Source of the DNA: Streptomyces sp. I6
Lineage (GTDB): Bacteria; Actinomycetota; Actinomycetes; Streptomycetales; Streptomycetaceae
Direction of reading: 5' to 3'
Length of the DNA stretch: 64,000 nt
NCBI GenBank assembly: GCA_003725745.1
Contig: RHDP01000001.1
Coordinates: forward strand, 4,100,501-4,164,500
Shown here: piece by piece, positions 35,470 through 45,292 of the stretch
Layout: every line of letters begins with the position of its first letter
Numbering within the stretch: the stretch's first letter is position 1
Notes under the pieces: generated by a model
Told to the model about the DNA's origin: nothing
What the model saw: the letters and a program-made list of their open reading frames with translations, nothing else
Databases searched by the model: none
Position numbers and translations under genes: made by a program

Positions 35470-37077
35470 CTAAGCCGCCAGCTCGGCGTGCATCGCCGCA
35501 CGCAGCCGGAGCGTCGAGACCAGTCGCCGGAAGGCCTCGGACCAGTAGCCGCCCGCTCCCGGTGACGCCCCTTCGGGCTCGTCGGGGGTGGCGGTGAGGA
35601 GCTCGAGGCGGCTCGCCTCATCGGGATCGAGGCAGCGCTCCGCGAGCCCCATGACTCCGCTGAAGCTCCACGGGTAGCTCCCCGCGTCCCGGGCGATGTC
35701 GAGCGCGTCGACCACCGCACGGCCGAGCGGCCCCGCCCATGGCACCGGGCAGACGCCGAGCAGCTGGAACGCCTCGGACAGGCCGTGCACGGAGATGAAC
35801 CCGGCGACCCATGCGGCCCGTTCCCCCGCCGGGAGCGTCGCGAGCAGCTTCGCCCGCTCGGCGAGCGAGGACGCGCCCGGGCCCGTCGCGGTCGGCTGGG
35901 AGGGCACCCCCAGCAGCGCCCGGGCCCAGTCCGCGTCGTGCTGCCGCACGGCCGCACGGCACCAGGCGGCGTGCAGCTCGTCGCCCCAGCCGTCGGCGGC
36001 CGGCAGGGCGACGATCTCCTCCGGCGTCCGGCCGCCCAGCCGCTCCGGCCAGGTGGCGAGCGGGGCCGCTTCCACCAGCTGGCCGAGCCACCAGGAACGT
36101 TCGCCACGCCCGGAGGGGGCGGTCGGGACGACTCCGGCGCGCTCCATTTCGGCGTCGCAGGCGTGCGGCGCCTCGACGGCGATCGCCGCGACGGCCGCCG
36201 TGCGGTCCAGGCCGACACACTCCGCCGCGCGGGCCGCCATCCGCCCGGCGAGTGCGGAGCCCGGAAGCGCGGACAGCAGTTCGGCCGCTGTCGCCCGGAC
36301 GTTGCGGCTGCGGTCGGACAGCGCCCGGTCCAGGAACGGCTCGTCCGCGTCGGAGAGCCCCGTGCGCAGCGAGTCCAGGAACATCAGCCGGTCCTCGGCC
36401 CGTTCGGTCCGCCAGGTCTCCGACAGCAGCGCCACCGCCGCAGCCGGATCGTGCGCGCGTACCGATCCCAGCAGGGCGACCCGCTCCGCGAACAGGCCCT
36501 CCTCCCACAGTCGGCGGACGGCGTGCCCGTCCCCGGGCGCCGGCAGGGCCGTGCCCGCCGCGGTGCCGCGGAGGGCGAACCTCCACTCGGCGTTGTGACC
36601 GGCCAGCCAGATCCCGCGCGGCCCGGCGAAGCGCAGCGCCAGGGGCCGCAGATCGGTGCGGGCGCGGGCGGCGTCCAGCAGGGCGGGCAGTGCCGAGGCC
36701 GGTGCGCGGTAGCCGCGCGCCTCGGCGGCGGCGAGCCACTGCGGCAGGAGTTCGGTCAGGTCCGGCGCGGCTCCCCGCCGCCCGGCGGAGCCCGCGGGCG
36801 CGGCCCGGTCGGCGAGCAGTGCGGCCAGCCGCCGTCGGGCGGGCCCGGGCAGCTCCCGCCGGTCGTCCCGTGGCGCGGGATCCGGGCGGGGCCGGGCCGC
36901 CGCCGGCCGCAGTCCGGCTCGACGCCGCACCGTGTGGACCGCTGCGGCGTCGAGCAGTGCCAGGGGTGCCCGGCCGCCCGGTGCCGGCACACCGTCCGGC
37001 GGGGTGCGCCGGTCGGTGCCGAGCAGCGCCGAGGTGACGAGATCGTCCCAGGACGTCGTACGGGTGGTGCGGGACAT
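35470..37077 (-). CDS. DUF5691-family protein of the SWIM/MoxR/VWA system
   Basis: ATG at 37077, 535 residues, intact. The N-terminus SWDDLVTSALLGTDRRTPP is typical of DUF5691. The rest is largely helical, in HEAT-like units (LLSETWRTERAEDRLMFLDSLRTGL; LSDRSRNVRATAAELLSALPGSALA), suggesting a protein-binding scaffold. No catalytic motif is visible. It lies 116 bases downstream of the SWIM gene on the same strand, most likely in one transcript from the DNA-damage-type promoter at 38565-38587. The family is regularly found with the SWIM, MoxR, DUF5682 and VWA genes seen here; its role is unknown. Confidence 0.85.
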   Translation of the reverse strand: MSRTTRTTSWDDLVTSALLGTDRRTPPDGVPAPGGRAPLALLDAAAVHTVRRRAGLRPAAARPRPDPAPRDDRRELPGPARRRLAALLADRAAPAGSAGRRGAAPDLTELLPQWLAAAEARGYRAPASALPALLDAARARTDLRPLALRFAGPRGIWLAGHNAEWRFALRGTAAGTALPAPGDGHAVRRLWEEGLFAERVALLGSVRAHDPAAAVALLSETWRTERAEDRLMFLDSLRTGLSDADEPFLDRALSDRSRNVRATAAELLSALPGSALAGRMAARAAECVGLDRTAAVAAIAVEAPHACDAEMERAGVVPTAPSGRGERSWWLGQLVEAAPLATWPERLGGRTPEEIVALPAADGWGDELHAAWCRAAVRQHDADWARALLGVPSQPTATGPGASSLAERAKLLATLPAGERAAWVAGFISVHGLSEAFQLLGVCPVPWAGPLGRAVVDALDIARDAGSYPWSFSGVMGLAERCLDPDEASRLELLTATPDEPEGASPGAGGYWSEAFRRLVSTLRLRAAMHAELAA

Positions 37078-37193
37078 CGGGTCCTCCGGGTGCGTTCCAG
37101 CCTGATCCTTCGGGGAACCCCGGGCCTTCGGACCCGGGAGCGTCGCGACCTGGGCCGGCCGGTGCGGAGCGCCGCCGCATCGTTCGGCGTCGT

Positions 37194-38557
37194 TCAGGGC
37201 AGCGCGGTCGAGGTGAGGACGACCGTCTCGGGGCTGTCGCCGGACCAGGCCGCCAGCGGCGCGAAGCCGCGGTGGCCGCATTCGCCGAAGACCGTGACCG
37301 GGCCGCCGCCGGAGACGGCGAGGAGTCTCCACAGCCCGGGCCGTGACCCTGCCGCGGGCGTGACCGGCAGCGCCGACGGCCCTCCGGCGTCGGCCAGTTG
37401 CCAGCCGTCGTCGGAGGGCACCGGCACCACGTCCTCGAGCGTGACCGGCCACGCGTCCAGCCAGGGATCGTCGCGCAGCGCCCTCCCGTACGCCGCGAGC
37501 GCCTCCTCCGCGTCACCACCCGGCGGCGGCGCCTTGATGGGCACCGGGGCGCCGAACTGCTCGCGCAGTTCGGCCCGCAGCCGCCCCGCGCCCCCGTACG
37601 GCACGATCTCGGCGTCGATCATCAGCCCCGGGGCAGGGCGAGGGCCGGCGCACGCCCGGCCGCGCCGTAGGAGAGCAGCAGCGCCGTACGGCCCGTCTCC
37701 CGGCCGTGCACCCAGACCCGGCGGGTGGTCAGCCTGGCGTCCGCCGAGTCGTACTGCGCCAGCACCAGCCAGTCGTCGCGGATCGCCGGGCCCCTTGCCG
37801 TGGCCGTCAGGCCCACTCTGGTGCGCACGACGGCGGCGAGCGGTTCCGGAAGCCGGTCGATCTCCAGCCAGGCGCGGTCGAGCAGGTGCACCAGCGCGGA
37901 CTCCTCCAGCAGCCGGGCCGGCCAGCCCTGGCCGGAGCCGGGCAGGGCGCCCAACTCCCGGACGCGACCGGCCAGTCCGGGGGCCTGCGCGTCGACCATG
38001 CGCGCGGCCGTCTCCTCCCACAGCCCGTACCCGGACTGCGCGGCGGAAGCCAGTCCGCCGCGGAGCAGATCCTCGAGCCGCTGCTCGAGCTCCCGCGCCC
38101 CGGCGGTGATCCGGGCGGCCCGGCGCTCCGCCCGCCGCCGGGCCGCCCCCGGGTCCGCCGCCCTCGCGGACGGCCCGCCGTGCCCCGCCCGGTCCTCCCG
38201 CCGCCGGGCGGGCGTGCTCCGCCCGGCCAGCCATTCCTCGGCCCAGCCGGGCGCCTCGGCGTCCGGCACCGCCCCCTCGTCGCCGGCCCAGAGCAGCAGC
38301 AGCCCCAGCGCGTGCTTGCACGGGACCCGCCGGCTCGGGCAACTGCACCGGTAGGCCGGACCGGTCGAGTCGACGACCGTCCGGTACGACCTGCTGCCGC
38401 TGCCGCTGCACAGACCCCAGACGGCCCCGGTGCCGCTGCCGCCCGTCTCCGACCACGGGCCGGGCGCGCCCAGTCCGCTTCCCGCCTTGCGCGACACCGC
38501 GTCAGGAGCCAGGGCAAGCACCTGTTCAGCCGTCCAGCGCACCCCCTGCTGATTCAT
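37194..38557 (-). CDS. SWIM zinc-finger protein (frameshifted)
   Basis: ATG at 38557 (MNQQGVRWTAEQVLALAPD), about 454 residues when repaired. The SWIM motif CxCPS...PCKH is present as YRCSCPSRRVPCKHALGLLLLW near residue 70; it binds one zinc and usually mediates protein or DNA contacts. The remainder is an Ala/Arg-rich helical region and a beta-rich C-terminal domain. Near 37628 one C is missing in CTGCCCCGGGG; repair turns the premature stop into LPPGLMIDAEIVPYGG. It is the first gene of the leftward arm, and its ATG lies where the predicted transcript begins, so the message is probably leaderless. Confidence 0.87.
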
Positions 38558-38564
38558 GGCGACG

Positions 38565-38587
38565 ACGCTACGGGCAGGCACTGACAA
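38565..38587 (-). promoter_or_regulatory. PafBC-type (LexA/RecA-independent) DNA-damage promoter, SWIM arm
   Basis: Leftward TTGTCAGTG (38579-38587), exactly eight bases, TAGCGT (38565-38570). This is a perfect match to the TTGTCRGTG-N8-TAnnnT consensus established for mycobacterial RecA-independent damage promoters. The start of transcription falls at about 38558, next to the ATG at 38557. Confidence 0.8.
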
Positions 38588-38614
38588 TCCCTTCCGACCT
38601 GCGTGAACGGTCCG

Positions 38615-38637
38615 TTGTCAGTGACGTGGTGCACGGT
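38615..38637 (+). promoter_or_regulatory. PafBC-type DNA-damage promoter, MoxR arm
   Basis: Rightward TTGTCAGTG (38615-38623), exactly eight bases, CACGGT (38632-38637), one mismatch from TAnnnT. With the leftward copy it makes a perfect 9-bp inverted repeat, 27 bases apart. A 30-base leader with GGAGGGGG precedes the MoxR ATG. Confidence 0.7.
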
Positions 38638-38673
38638 GGGAACGCATTCGGCAGACGATCTGGAGGGGGATCC

Positions 38674-39786
38674 ATGACCGTGCCCGGAACCGGGGCCGAC
38701 ACCGGCACCGAGGTCCTGCGCCCGCACGCGGAGGACGCGTTCGCCGGCGAACTCGAGTCGCTGGCCCGGGCGGACGGACGGCCCCGCCCGGCCCGCTGGC
38801 GGCTGTCGCCGTGGGCGGTGGCCACCTATCTGCTCGGCGGCGCACTGCCCGACGGCACGGTGATCACCCCGAAGTACGTGGGCCCGCGCCGGATCGTCGA
38901 GGTCGCCGTCTCGACGCTCGCCACCGACCGCGCGCTGCTCCTCCTCGGTGTGCCCGGCACGGCCAAGACGTGGCTCTCGGAGCATCTGGCCGCGGCGGTC
39001 AGCGGCGACTCCACCCTGCTGGTGCAGGGCACCGCGGGCACACCGGAGGAGGCGATCCGGTACGGGTGGAACTACGCGCGGCTGCTCGCCCACGGCCCCA
39101 GCCGCGACGCCCTCGTGCCCGGCCCGGTCATGCGGGCGATGTCCGAGGGCATGACCGCACGGGTCGAGGAACTCACCCGCATCCCGGCGGACGTGCAGGA
39201 CTCGCTCATCACGATCCTGTCCGAGAAGACCCTGCCGATCCCGGAACTGGGGCAGGAGGTCCAGGCGGTCCGCGGGTTCAACCTCATCGCCACCGCCAAC
39301 GACCGCGACCGCGGCGTCAACGACCTGTCGAGCGCGCTGCGCCGCCGTTTCAGCACCGTGGTGCTGCCGCTGCCCGCGACCGCCGAGGCGGAGGTCGACA
39401 TAGTGTCCCGCCGCGTCGGCCAGATGGGGCAATCACTGGATCTGCCCGCCGCACCGGAGGGCATCGACGAGATCCGCCGGGTCGTCACCGTCTTCCGCGA
39501 ACTGCGGGACGGCGTCACGTCGGACGGGCGCACCAGGCTCAAGTCGCCCTCGGGGACGCTCTCCACCGCCGAGGCGATCTCCGTCGTCACCAACGGGCTG
39601 GCGCTCGCGGCGCACTTCGGCGACGGAGTGCTGCGGTCCGGAGACGTGGCGGCGGGCATCCATGGAGCGGTCGTCCGGGACCCGGCCGCTGACCGGGTGG
39701 TCTGGCAGGAGTATCTGGAGACGGTGGTCCGCGAGCGGGACGGCTGGAAGGACTTCTACCGGGCCTGCCGGGAGGTGAGCGCATGA
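38674..39786 (+). CDS. MoxR-family AAA+ ATPase
   Basis: ATG at 38674 with GGAGGGGG upstream, 370 residues, intact. Walker A is LLLGVPGTAKTWLSE, followed by an Asn/Glu-rich region with LTRIPADVQDSLITILSEKTLPIPELG in the Walker B and sensor area, sensor 1 IATANDRDRGVNDLS, and the Arg finger in ALRRRFSTVVLPLP. MoxR ATPases are chaperone-like machines that load or remodel metal-enzyme or membrane complexes, normally with a VWA partner; that partner is two genes downstream. Its stop overlaps the start of the DUF5682 gene (ATGA), so the three rightward genes are translationally coupled. Confidence 0.93.
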   Translation: MTVPGTGADTGTEVLRPHAEDAFAGELESLARADGRPRPARWRLSPWAVATYLLGGALPDGTVITPKYVGPRRIVEVAVSTLATDRALLLLGVPGTAKTWLSEHLAAAVSGDSTLLVQGTAGTPEEAIRYGWNYARLLAHGPSRDALVPGPVMRAMSEGMTARVEELTRIPADVQDSLITILSEKTLPIPELGQEVQAVRGFNLIATANDRDRGVNDLSSALRRRFSTVVLPLPATAEAEVDIVSRRVGQMGQSLDLPAAPEGIDEIRRVVTVFRELRDGVTSDGRTRLKSPSGTLSTAEAISVVTNGLALAAHFGDGVLRSGDVAAGIHGAVVRDPAADRVVWQEYLETVVRERDGWKDFYRACREVSA

Positions 39787-42181
39787 CGGGGCGGACGGAG
39801 TCCCCGCCCCGGGCGCCCGGGGGCGCGGGGCACCCGGACCGGGGGTGGCCGGGCGGCGGGCCCGTGGTGCTCGGCGTGCGGCACCACGGGCCGGGCTCGG
39901 CCAGGGCGGTGCTGGCCGCGCTGGACGCGGCGGAGCCGGGGGCCGTACTGATCGAAGGCCCCCCTGAGGCGGACGCGCTGCTGCCGCTCGCCGCCGACGC
40001 CGGGATGGTGCCGCCCGTGGCCCTGCTGGCCCACGCGGTGGACGACCCGGGGCGCGCGGCCTTCTGGCCGTTCGCCGGTTTCTCCCCGGAGTGGGTGGCG
40101 CTCCGCTGGGCGCTGGCCCGCGACGTGGCGGTGCGGTTCATCGACCTGCCCGCCGCCCACACCCTGGCCGCCGACCCCTCATGGGGCGACGAGGCGGACG
40201 CCGCTCCCGGTGCCGAGCCGCTGCCGCGTGCCGACCCGATCGGCGCACTCGCCGAAGCCGCCGGGTACGACGACCCGGAGCGCTGGTGGGAGGACGTGGT
40301 CGAGCACCGCACGGGCCCGGACGAGACGGGGCGTGCGGACGCGTGGGGACGTGCGGGCCCGGCGGGCCGCGTTCTCGCACCGTTCGCCGCCGTCGGGGAG
40401 GCGATGGCCGCCCTCCGCGAGCGGCACGGCCGCGGAGGCCATCCCCGGGACCTCGTCCGCGAGGCCCATATGCGGATCCAGCTGCGGGCGGCACGGCGGG
40501 AGTTCGGGGACGAGGTGGCAGTCGTCTGCGGCGCCTGGCACGTGCCGGCGCTGACGGCCCCGTCGACCGCCGCGGCGGACCGCGCCCTGCTGAAGGGCCT
40601 GCCGAGGGTCAGGACCGAGGTGACCTGGGTGCCCTGGACACACCGCAGGCTCGTCCGCCGCGGGGCACCCCCGGGGCCGGGCTCCGCGGGAGGATACGGG
40701 GCGGGTATCGAGGCACCGGGCTGGTACGCCCATCTGTTCGACGCCCCCGACCGGCCCGTGGAGCGCTGGATCACCAGGGCGGCCGGGCTGCTCAGGGACG
40801 AGGACCGGATGGTGTCCTCCGCCCATGTCATCGAGGCCGTCCGGCTGGCCCGGACCCTCGCGGTCCTGCGCGACCGCCCGCTCGCCGGGCTCGGGGAGAC
40901 GACCGACGCGATCCGGGCCGTCATGTGCGACGGCTCGGACGTCGCCCTCGCGCTGGTGCACGACAGGCTGACCATCGGGGACGTTCTCGGTGAGGTCCCG
41001 GACGCGGCCCCGGCGGTGCCGCTGCGGCGCGATCTGGCCCGCCTCCAGCGCAGCCTGCGGCTCAGACCGGAGCTGTCCGAGCGGGAGCTGGAACTCGATC
41101 TGCGCAAGGACAACGACACCGCGCGCAGCCGGCTGCTGCACCGGCTGCGGCTCCTCGGTGTCGGCTGGGGGCGCCCGGAGGCGGGCCGCGGCTCGACCGG
41201 CACGTTCCGCGAGACCTGGCGGCTGCGCTGGGAGCCCGAGCTGTACGTCAGGGTCGCCGAGGCGGGCGTCTGGGGGACCACCGTGCTCTCCGCGGCAACC
41301 GCCAAGGCCGAGTCGGAGGCGGCCTCGGCGGCTGCCCTGGCCGATGTCACCGCCCTGGCCGAGCGATGTCTGCTCGCCGGACTCCCCGCGGCCCTCCCGG
41401 TGGTGATGCGGGCGGTCGCCGACCGGGCCGCGCTGGACGCGGACGCGGGCCGTCTCGCCGAGGCCCTGCCCGCGCTCGCCCGCTCGCTGCGGTACGGGGA
41501 CGTACGGGCGACGGATACCGCGGCGCTCGGTGAGGTGGCCGCCGGGCTCGCCGAGCGCGTCTGCGTCGGGCTGCCGCCCGCGTGCGCGGGGCTCGACGCC
41601 GACGCGGCGGCCCGGATGCGCGGCCGGCTCGACGGAGTCCACAGCGCGCTCGCACTGCTGCCGCAGGCGGCGGAGTTGGGCGGGCGCTGGGCGGACGCGC
41701 TGCGCGGAATCGTCCAGCGGGACACCGTGCCCGGGTTGATACGGGGGCGTTCGGCCAGGCTGCTGCTGGACGACGGACGTCTCGCCGGGGAGGAGGCGGC
41801 CCGGCTGATGGGCCTCGCCCTCTCGCCCGGTACCCCGCCCGCCGACGCGGCAGCGTGGATCGAGGGCTTCCTCGGCGACGCGCCGGGGGCGGGTTGCTCC
41901 TCGTCCACGACGAGCGCCTCCGCGGCCTCGTCGACGCCTGGCTGACCTCGGTTCCGGCCGGCGCGTTCACGGACGTCCTCCCGCTGCTCCGCCGCACGTT
42001 CTCGGCGTACGAGGCGGGTGTGCGCCGCACCCTCGGCGAACTGGCACGGACGGGGCGCGCGCCCTCCGGGCCGGTGGGGGAGGGGGCCGGGGCGCCCGGC
42101 TTCGGGGCCGGACTCGACGAGCGGCGGGCCGACGCGGTGCTGCCCGTACTGCGGCTGATTCTGGAGGGGGAGCGGGTGTGA
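39783..42181 (+). CDS. DUF5682-family protein of the MoxR/VWA system (frameshifted)
   Basis: ATG at 39783 overlaps the MoxR stop. About 799 residues after repair. The N-terminus VVLGVRHHGPGSARAVLAAL and the segment VLIEGPPEADALLPLAA are hallmarks of DUF5682; the His residues and EGPPE motif resemble the erythromycin-esterase/TIKI-like metal-dependent fold. WHVPAL near residue 250 adds another conserved His. The C-terminal half is helical. One G is missing near 41893 (GCGGGTTGC); repair gives GAGGLLLVHDERLRGLVDAWL and continues to the stop at 42181. A hydrolase role is possible from the motifs, but no activity is established. Confidence 0.84.
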
Positions 42182-43367
42182 GCGGGACGGAGGCGGCGGG
42201 GGCTCCGCGGGAGCGGGGACGGCGTCCGACGAAAGGCTGAGGCGCTGGCGGCTGGTGCTCGGCGGGGGGCCGGCGGAGGGCACGGGCCGCGCTCTGACGG
42301 GACCGGACCAGGCCATGGACGGTGCGCTTGCCTCGCTCTACGGAAGCGGCGACGGCCAGGAGGGGCGCAGCGGCGGACGTTCGGCCGGACTGGCGGGCTC
42401 CGCGCCCTCCGTCGCCCGCTGGCTGGGCGACATCCGTACGTACTTCCCGAGTTCCGTCGTCCAGGTCATGCAGCGGGACGCCGTCGACCGGCTCGGGCTG
42501 TCCGCGCTGCTGCTGGAACCCGAGATGCTGGAGGCCGTCGAGGTGGACGTCCATCTGGTCGGCACGCTGCTGTCGCTCAGTGAGGCGATGCCGGAGACCA
42601 CGAGGGAGACCGCCCGCGCGGTCGTCCGGAAGGTCGTCGGGGAGTTGGAGAGGCGGCTGGCGACACGCACCCGCGCCGCGCTCACCGGCGCGCTCGACCG
42701 TGGCGCGCGCGTCAGCCGGCCCCGGCACCGGGACATCGACTGGGACCGCACGATCCGGGCGAACCTCGGGAACTACCTTCCCGAGTACGCCACGGTGGTG
42801 CCCGGGCGGCTCATCGGTCACGGCCGAGCCGCCCGGTCCGTGCGGAAGGACGTCGTGCTGTGCGTCGACCAGTCCGGTTCGATGGCGGCGTCCGTCGTCC
42901 ACGCCTCGGTGTTCGGCGCGGTCCTCGCCTCCATACGGACGATCACGACGCGGCTCGTCGTCTTCGACACCGCGGTCGTCGACCTGACGGACCGGCTTGA
43001 CGACCCCGTCGACGTCCTGTTCTGCACCCGGCTCGGCGGCGGCACGGACATCAACCGCGCCCTCGCGTACTGCCAGTCGCAGATCACCCGGCCCGCCGAC
43101 ACCGTCGTCGTGCTGATCAGCGATCTCTACGAGGGCGGTGTACCCGACGGAATGCTGAAGCGGGTCGCCTCGATGAAGGCCTCCGGTGTGCAGTTCGTCG
43201 CCCTGCTCGCCCTCTCGGACGAGGGAACGCCGGCGTACGACCGTGATCACGCGGCGGCGCTGGCGGCCCTGGGCGCACCCGCGTTCGCGTGCACGCCCGA
43301 CCTGTTCCCCGACGTCATGGCGGCCGCGATCGAGAAGAGGCCGCTGCCGGTTCCGGCCGGCATATGA
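42178..43367 (+). CDS. VWA-domain protein, partner of the MoxR ATPase (frameshifted near the start)
   Basis: GTG at 42178 overlaps the DUF5682 stop. The first reading frame ends early; adding one G to the GCGGGGACGG run near 42217 gives ERGTASDERLRRWRLVLGGG, and the frame then runs to 43367. About 396 residues. After a helical N-terminal region (MDGALASLYG, WLGDIRTYFPSSVVQVMQRDA), a von Willebrand A domain begins with VLCVDQSGSMAASVVHASV, an intact MIDAS motif DxSxS, with the later Thr and Asp in TRLGGGTDINRAL and LISDLYEGG. VWA proteins bind metal and act with MoxR as adaptors. It closes the rightward arm. Confidence 0.88.
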
Positions 43368-43413
43368 GCTGGGGCACGAGGTCACCGCGCATACCGGACA
43401 GACTGACTCATCA

Positions 43414-43638
43414 GTGACAAGGGCCGTCGCCACCGCCACCGCCGGTGCCGACGAACTCCCCTCCACCTCCCCGTCCCTCTCCACCGCCGACAAGGCCGCC
43501 GAATCCGCCGGGGACACGGCAGCCCAGGTCGCCGAGGCGCGGGTCACCGACGCCGCGACCGGCAAGGTGAAGGCCGCCGCGCAGGCCACCGCCGGAACCG
43601 CCGCCGCCACCGCCACCGCCACCGCCGGACAGGCGTAG
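43414..43638 (+). CDS. Doubtful small Ala/Thr-rich open reading frame
   Basis: GTG at 43414, 74 residues rich in Ala/Thr/Lys/Asp (ADKAAESAGDTAAQVAEARV), resembling the amphipathic helical repeats of LEA-like or stress proteins. No good ribosome site is seen. After the TAG at 43636 the same frame continues with similar composition (RDAARAPVAAAAEQARQHAEG), as if a longer gene had acquired a stop. It may be a remnant or not a gene at all. Confidence 0.3.
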   Translation: MTRAVATATAGADELPSTSPSLSTADKAAESAGDTAAQVAEARVTDAATGKVKAAAQATAGTAAATATATAGQA

Positions 43639-44096
43639 GGCACCGTGCGGGACGCGGCCCGGGCCCCGGTCGCCGCCGCAGCGGAGCAGGCCCGTCAGCA
43701 CGCCGAGGGCCGGCCGGCCGACGTCGGCGCCGAGGCCGACTACCTCTTCGGCCCCCTGTCCTCCTTCGCTCCCGGCGGACCGGGCCCGCCGTGTCCGCAC
43801 GGGTGCCCGGTGGTTGCGGGCCCTCGGTGCCGGACCGTGCCGGCACGTGGCCGCCTGGTAACCCCGGGTTCCCTGGTGCGCGCGATCTGTGACAGGTATC
43901 ACCGCCCGGTTGTGATCCGCGATTTAGGGAGCCACGGCCCACGGGGATAACCTGCGAGACGGACATGCCGCGTGCCCGGACACCGTGTACGCCTCCCCAG
44001 TGACCGCGCAGTCACGTTGCCCTTCGCGGCACGCCCATGCAGACAACGAACCGCGGATCACTACTGCGACGATGAGAAGCAAAGGGACGGACGCGC
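43639..44096. other. Upstream control region of sucCD
   Basis: The first part continues the Ala-rich frame noted above. From about 43880 the sequence becomes AT-richer and contains the Crp-like site. TTTAGG and GATAAC at about 43922-43950, 17 bases apart, could be the sucC promoter. Confidence 0.4.
43888..43902. promoter_or_regulatory. Candidate Crp-like site upstream of sucC
   Basis: TGTGACAGGTATCAC has the TGTGA-N6-TCAC form of a CRP/Crp half-site pair, about 195 bases before the sucC start. It deviates at one position from the GTG-N6-GNCAC Streptomyces consensus. Confidence 0.35.
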
Positions 44097-45272
44097 GTGG
44101 ACCTGTTCGAGTACCAGGCGAGGGACCTCTTCGCCAAGCACGGTGTACCGGTGCTGGCCGGTGAAGTCATCGACACGCCTGAGGCGGCGCGCGAGGCGAC
44201 CGGGCGACTGGGCGGCCGTTCGGTCGTCAAGGCGCAGGTGAAGGTCGGCGGCCGCGGCAAGGCCGGCGGCGTCAAGCTGGCCGCCACGCCGGACGAGGCC
44301 GTCGCCCGCGCGACGGACATCCTCGGCATGGACATCAAGGGCCACACGGTCCACAAGGTGATGATCGCCGAGACGGCTCCCGAGATCGCCGAGGAGTACT
44401 ACGTCTCCTACCTGCTCGACCGCGCCAACCGCACCTTCCTGGCCATGGCCTCGGTCGCGGGCGGTATGGACATCGAGGAGGTCGCCGCGACGACCCCCGA
44501 GAAGCTCGCCAAGATCCCCGTCGACGCCAACGAGGGCGTCAGCGCCGAGAAGGCCCGTGAGATCGTCGAGGCCGCGCAGTTCCCGGCCGACGTGGCCGAG
44601 CAGGTCGCCGAGATCCTGGTGACCCTGTGGAAGACCTTCGTCGCCGAGGACGCGCTCCTCGTCGAGGTCAACCCGCTCGCCAAGGTCGCCGACGGCCGCG
44701 TCATCGCGCTGGACGGCAAGGTGTCGCTGGACGCCAACGCCGAGTTCCGCCAGCCGGAGCACGAGGCGCTCGAGGACAAGGCATCGGCCAACCCGCTCGA
44801 GGCCGCTGCCAAGGCCAAGGGCCTCAACTACGTCAAGCTCGACGGCGAGGTCGGCATCATCGGCAACGGCGCGGGCCTGGTCATGTCGACCCTCGACGTC
44901 GTCGCGTACGCCGGTGAGAAGCACAGCGGCGTCAAGCCCGCCAACTTCCTCGACATCGGCGGCGGTGCCTCCGCGGAGGTCATGGCCAACGGCCTGGAGA
45001 TCATCCTCGGCGACCCGGACGTCAAGTCCGTCTTCGTCAACGTCTTCGGCGGCATCACCGCCTGCGACGCGGTCGCCAACGGCATCGTGCAGGCCCTGGA
45101 GCTCCTCGAGGCCAAGGGCGAGGCCGTGACGAAGCCGCTGGTCGTGCGCCTCGACGGCAACAACGCGGAGCTGGGTCGCCAGATCCTCGCGGACCGCAAC
45201 CACCCGCTCGTCGAGCGTGTGGACACCATGGACGGCGCGGCCGACAAGGCCGCCGAGCTGGCTGCGAAGTAA
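44097..45272 (+). CDS. sucC: Succinyl-CoA synthetase, beta subunit
   Basis: GTG at 44097 ([19 protein letters not shown]) after AAAGGGACG, 391 residues, intact. The ATP-grasp domain spans about residues 1-230 with [20 protein letters not shown] and [19 protein letters not shown]. The C-terminal CoA-ligase domain has [14 protein letters not shown] and [18 protein letters not shown]. It forms the nucleotide-binding half of the TCA-cycle enzyme that makes succinate and ATP or GTP from succinyl-CoA. It is followed 20 bases later by sucD in one operon. Confidence 0.97.
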   Translation: MDLFEYQARDLFAKHGVPVLAGEVIDTPEAAREATGRLGGRSVVKAQVKVGGRGKAGGVKLAATPDEAVARATDILGMDIKGHTVHKVMIAETAPEIAEEYYVSYLLDRANRTFLAMASVAGGMDIEEVAATTPEKLAKIPVDANEGVSAEKAREIVEAAQFPADVAEQVAEILVTLWKTFVAEDALLVEVNPLAKVADGRVIALDGKVSLDANAEFRQPEHEALEDKASANPLEAAAKAKGLNYVKLDGEVGIIGNGAGLVMSTLDVVAYAGEKHSGVKPANFLDIGGGASAEVMANGLEIILGDPDVKSVFVNVFGGITACDAVANGIVQALELLEAKGEAVTKPLVVRLDGNNAELGRQILADRNHPLVERVDTMDGAADKAAELAAK

Positions 45273-45292
45273 GGGACGAGGGACACCACACC

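Noticed and set aside
39587-42316. Leftward open frame of about 900 codons across DUF5682
   Set aside because: Ser/Arg/Pro-rich shadow frame; the rightward genes have overlapping starts and stops and recognised domains.
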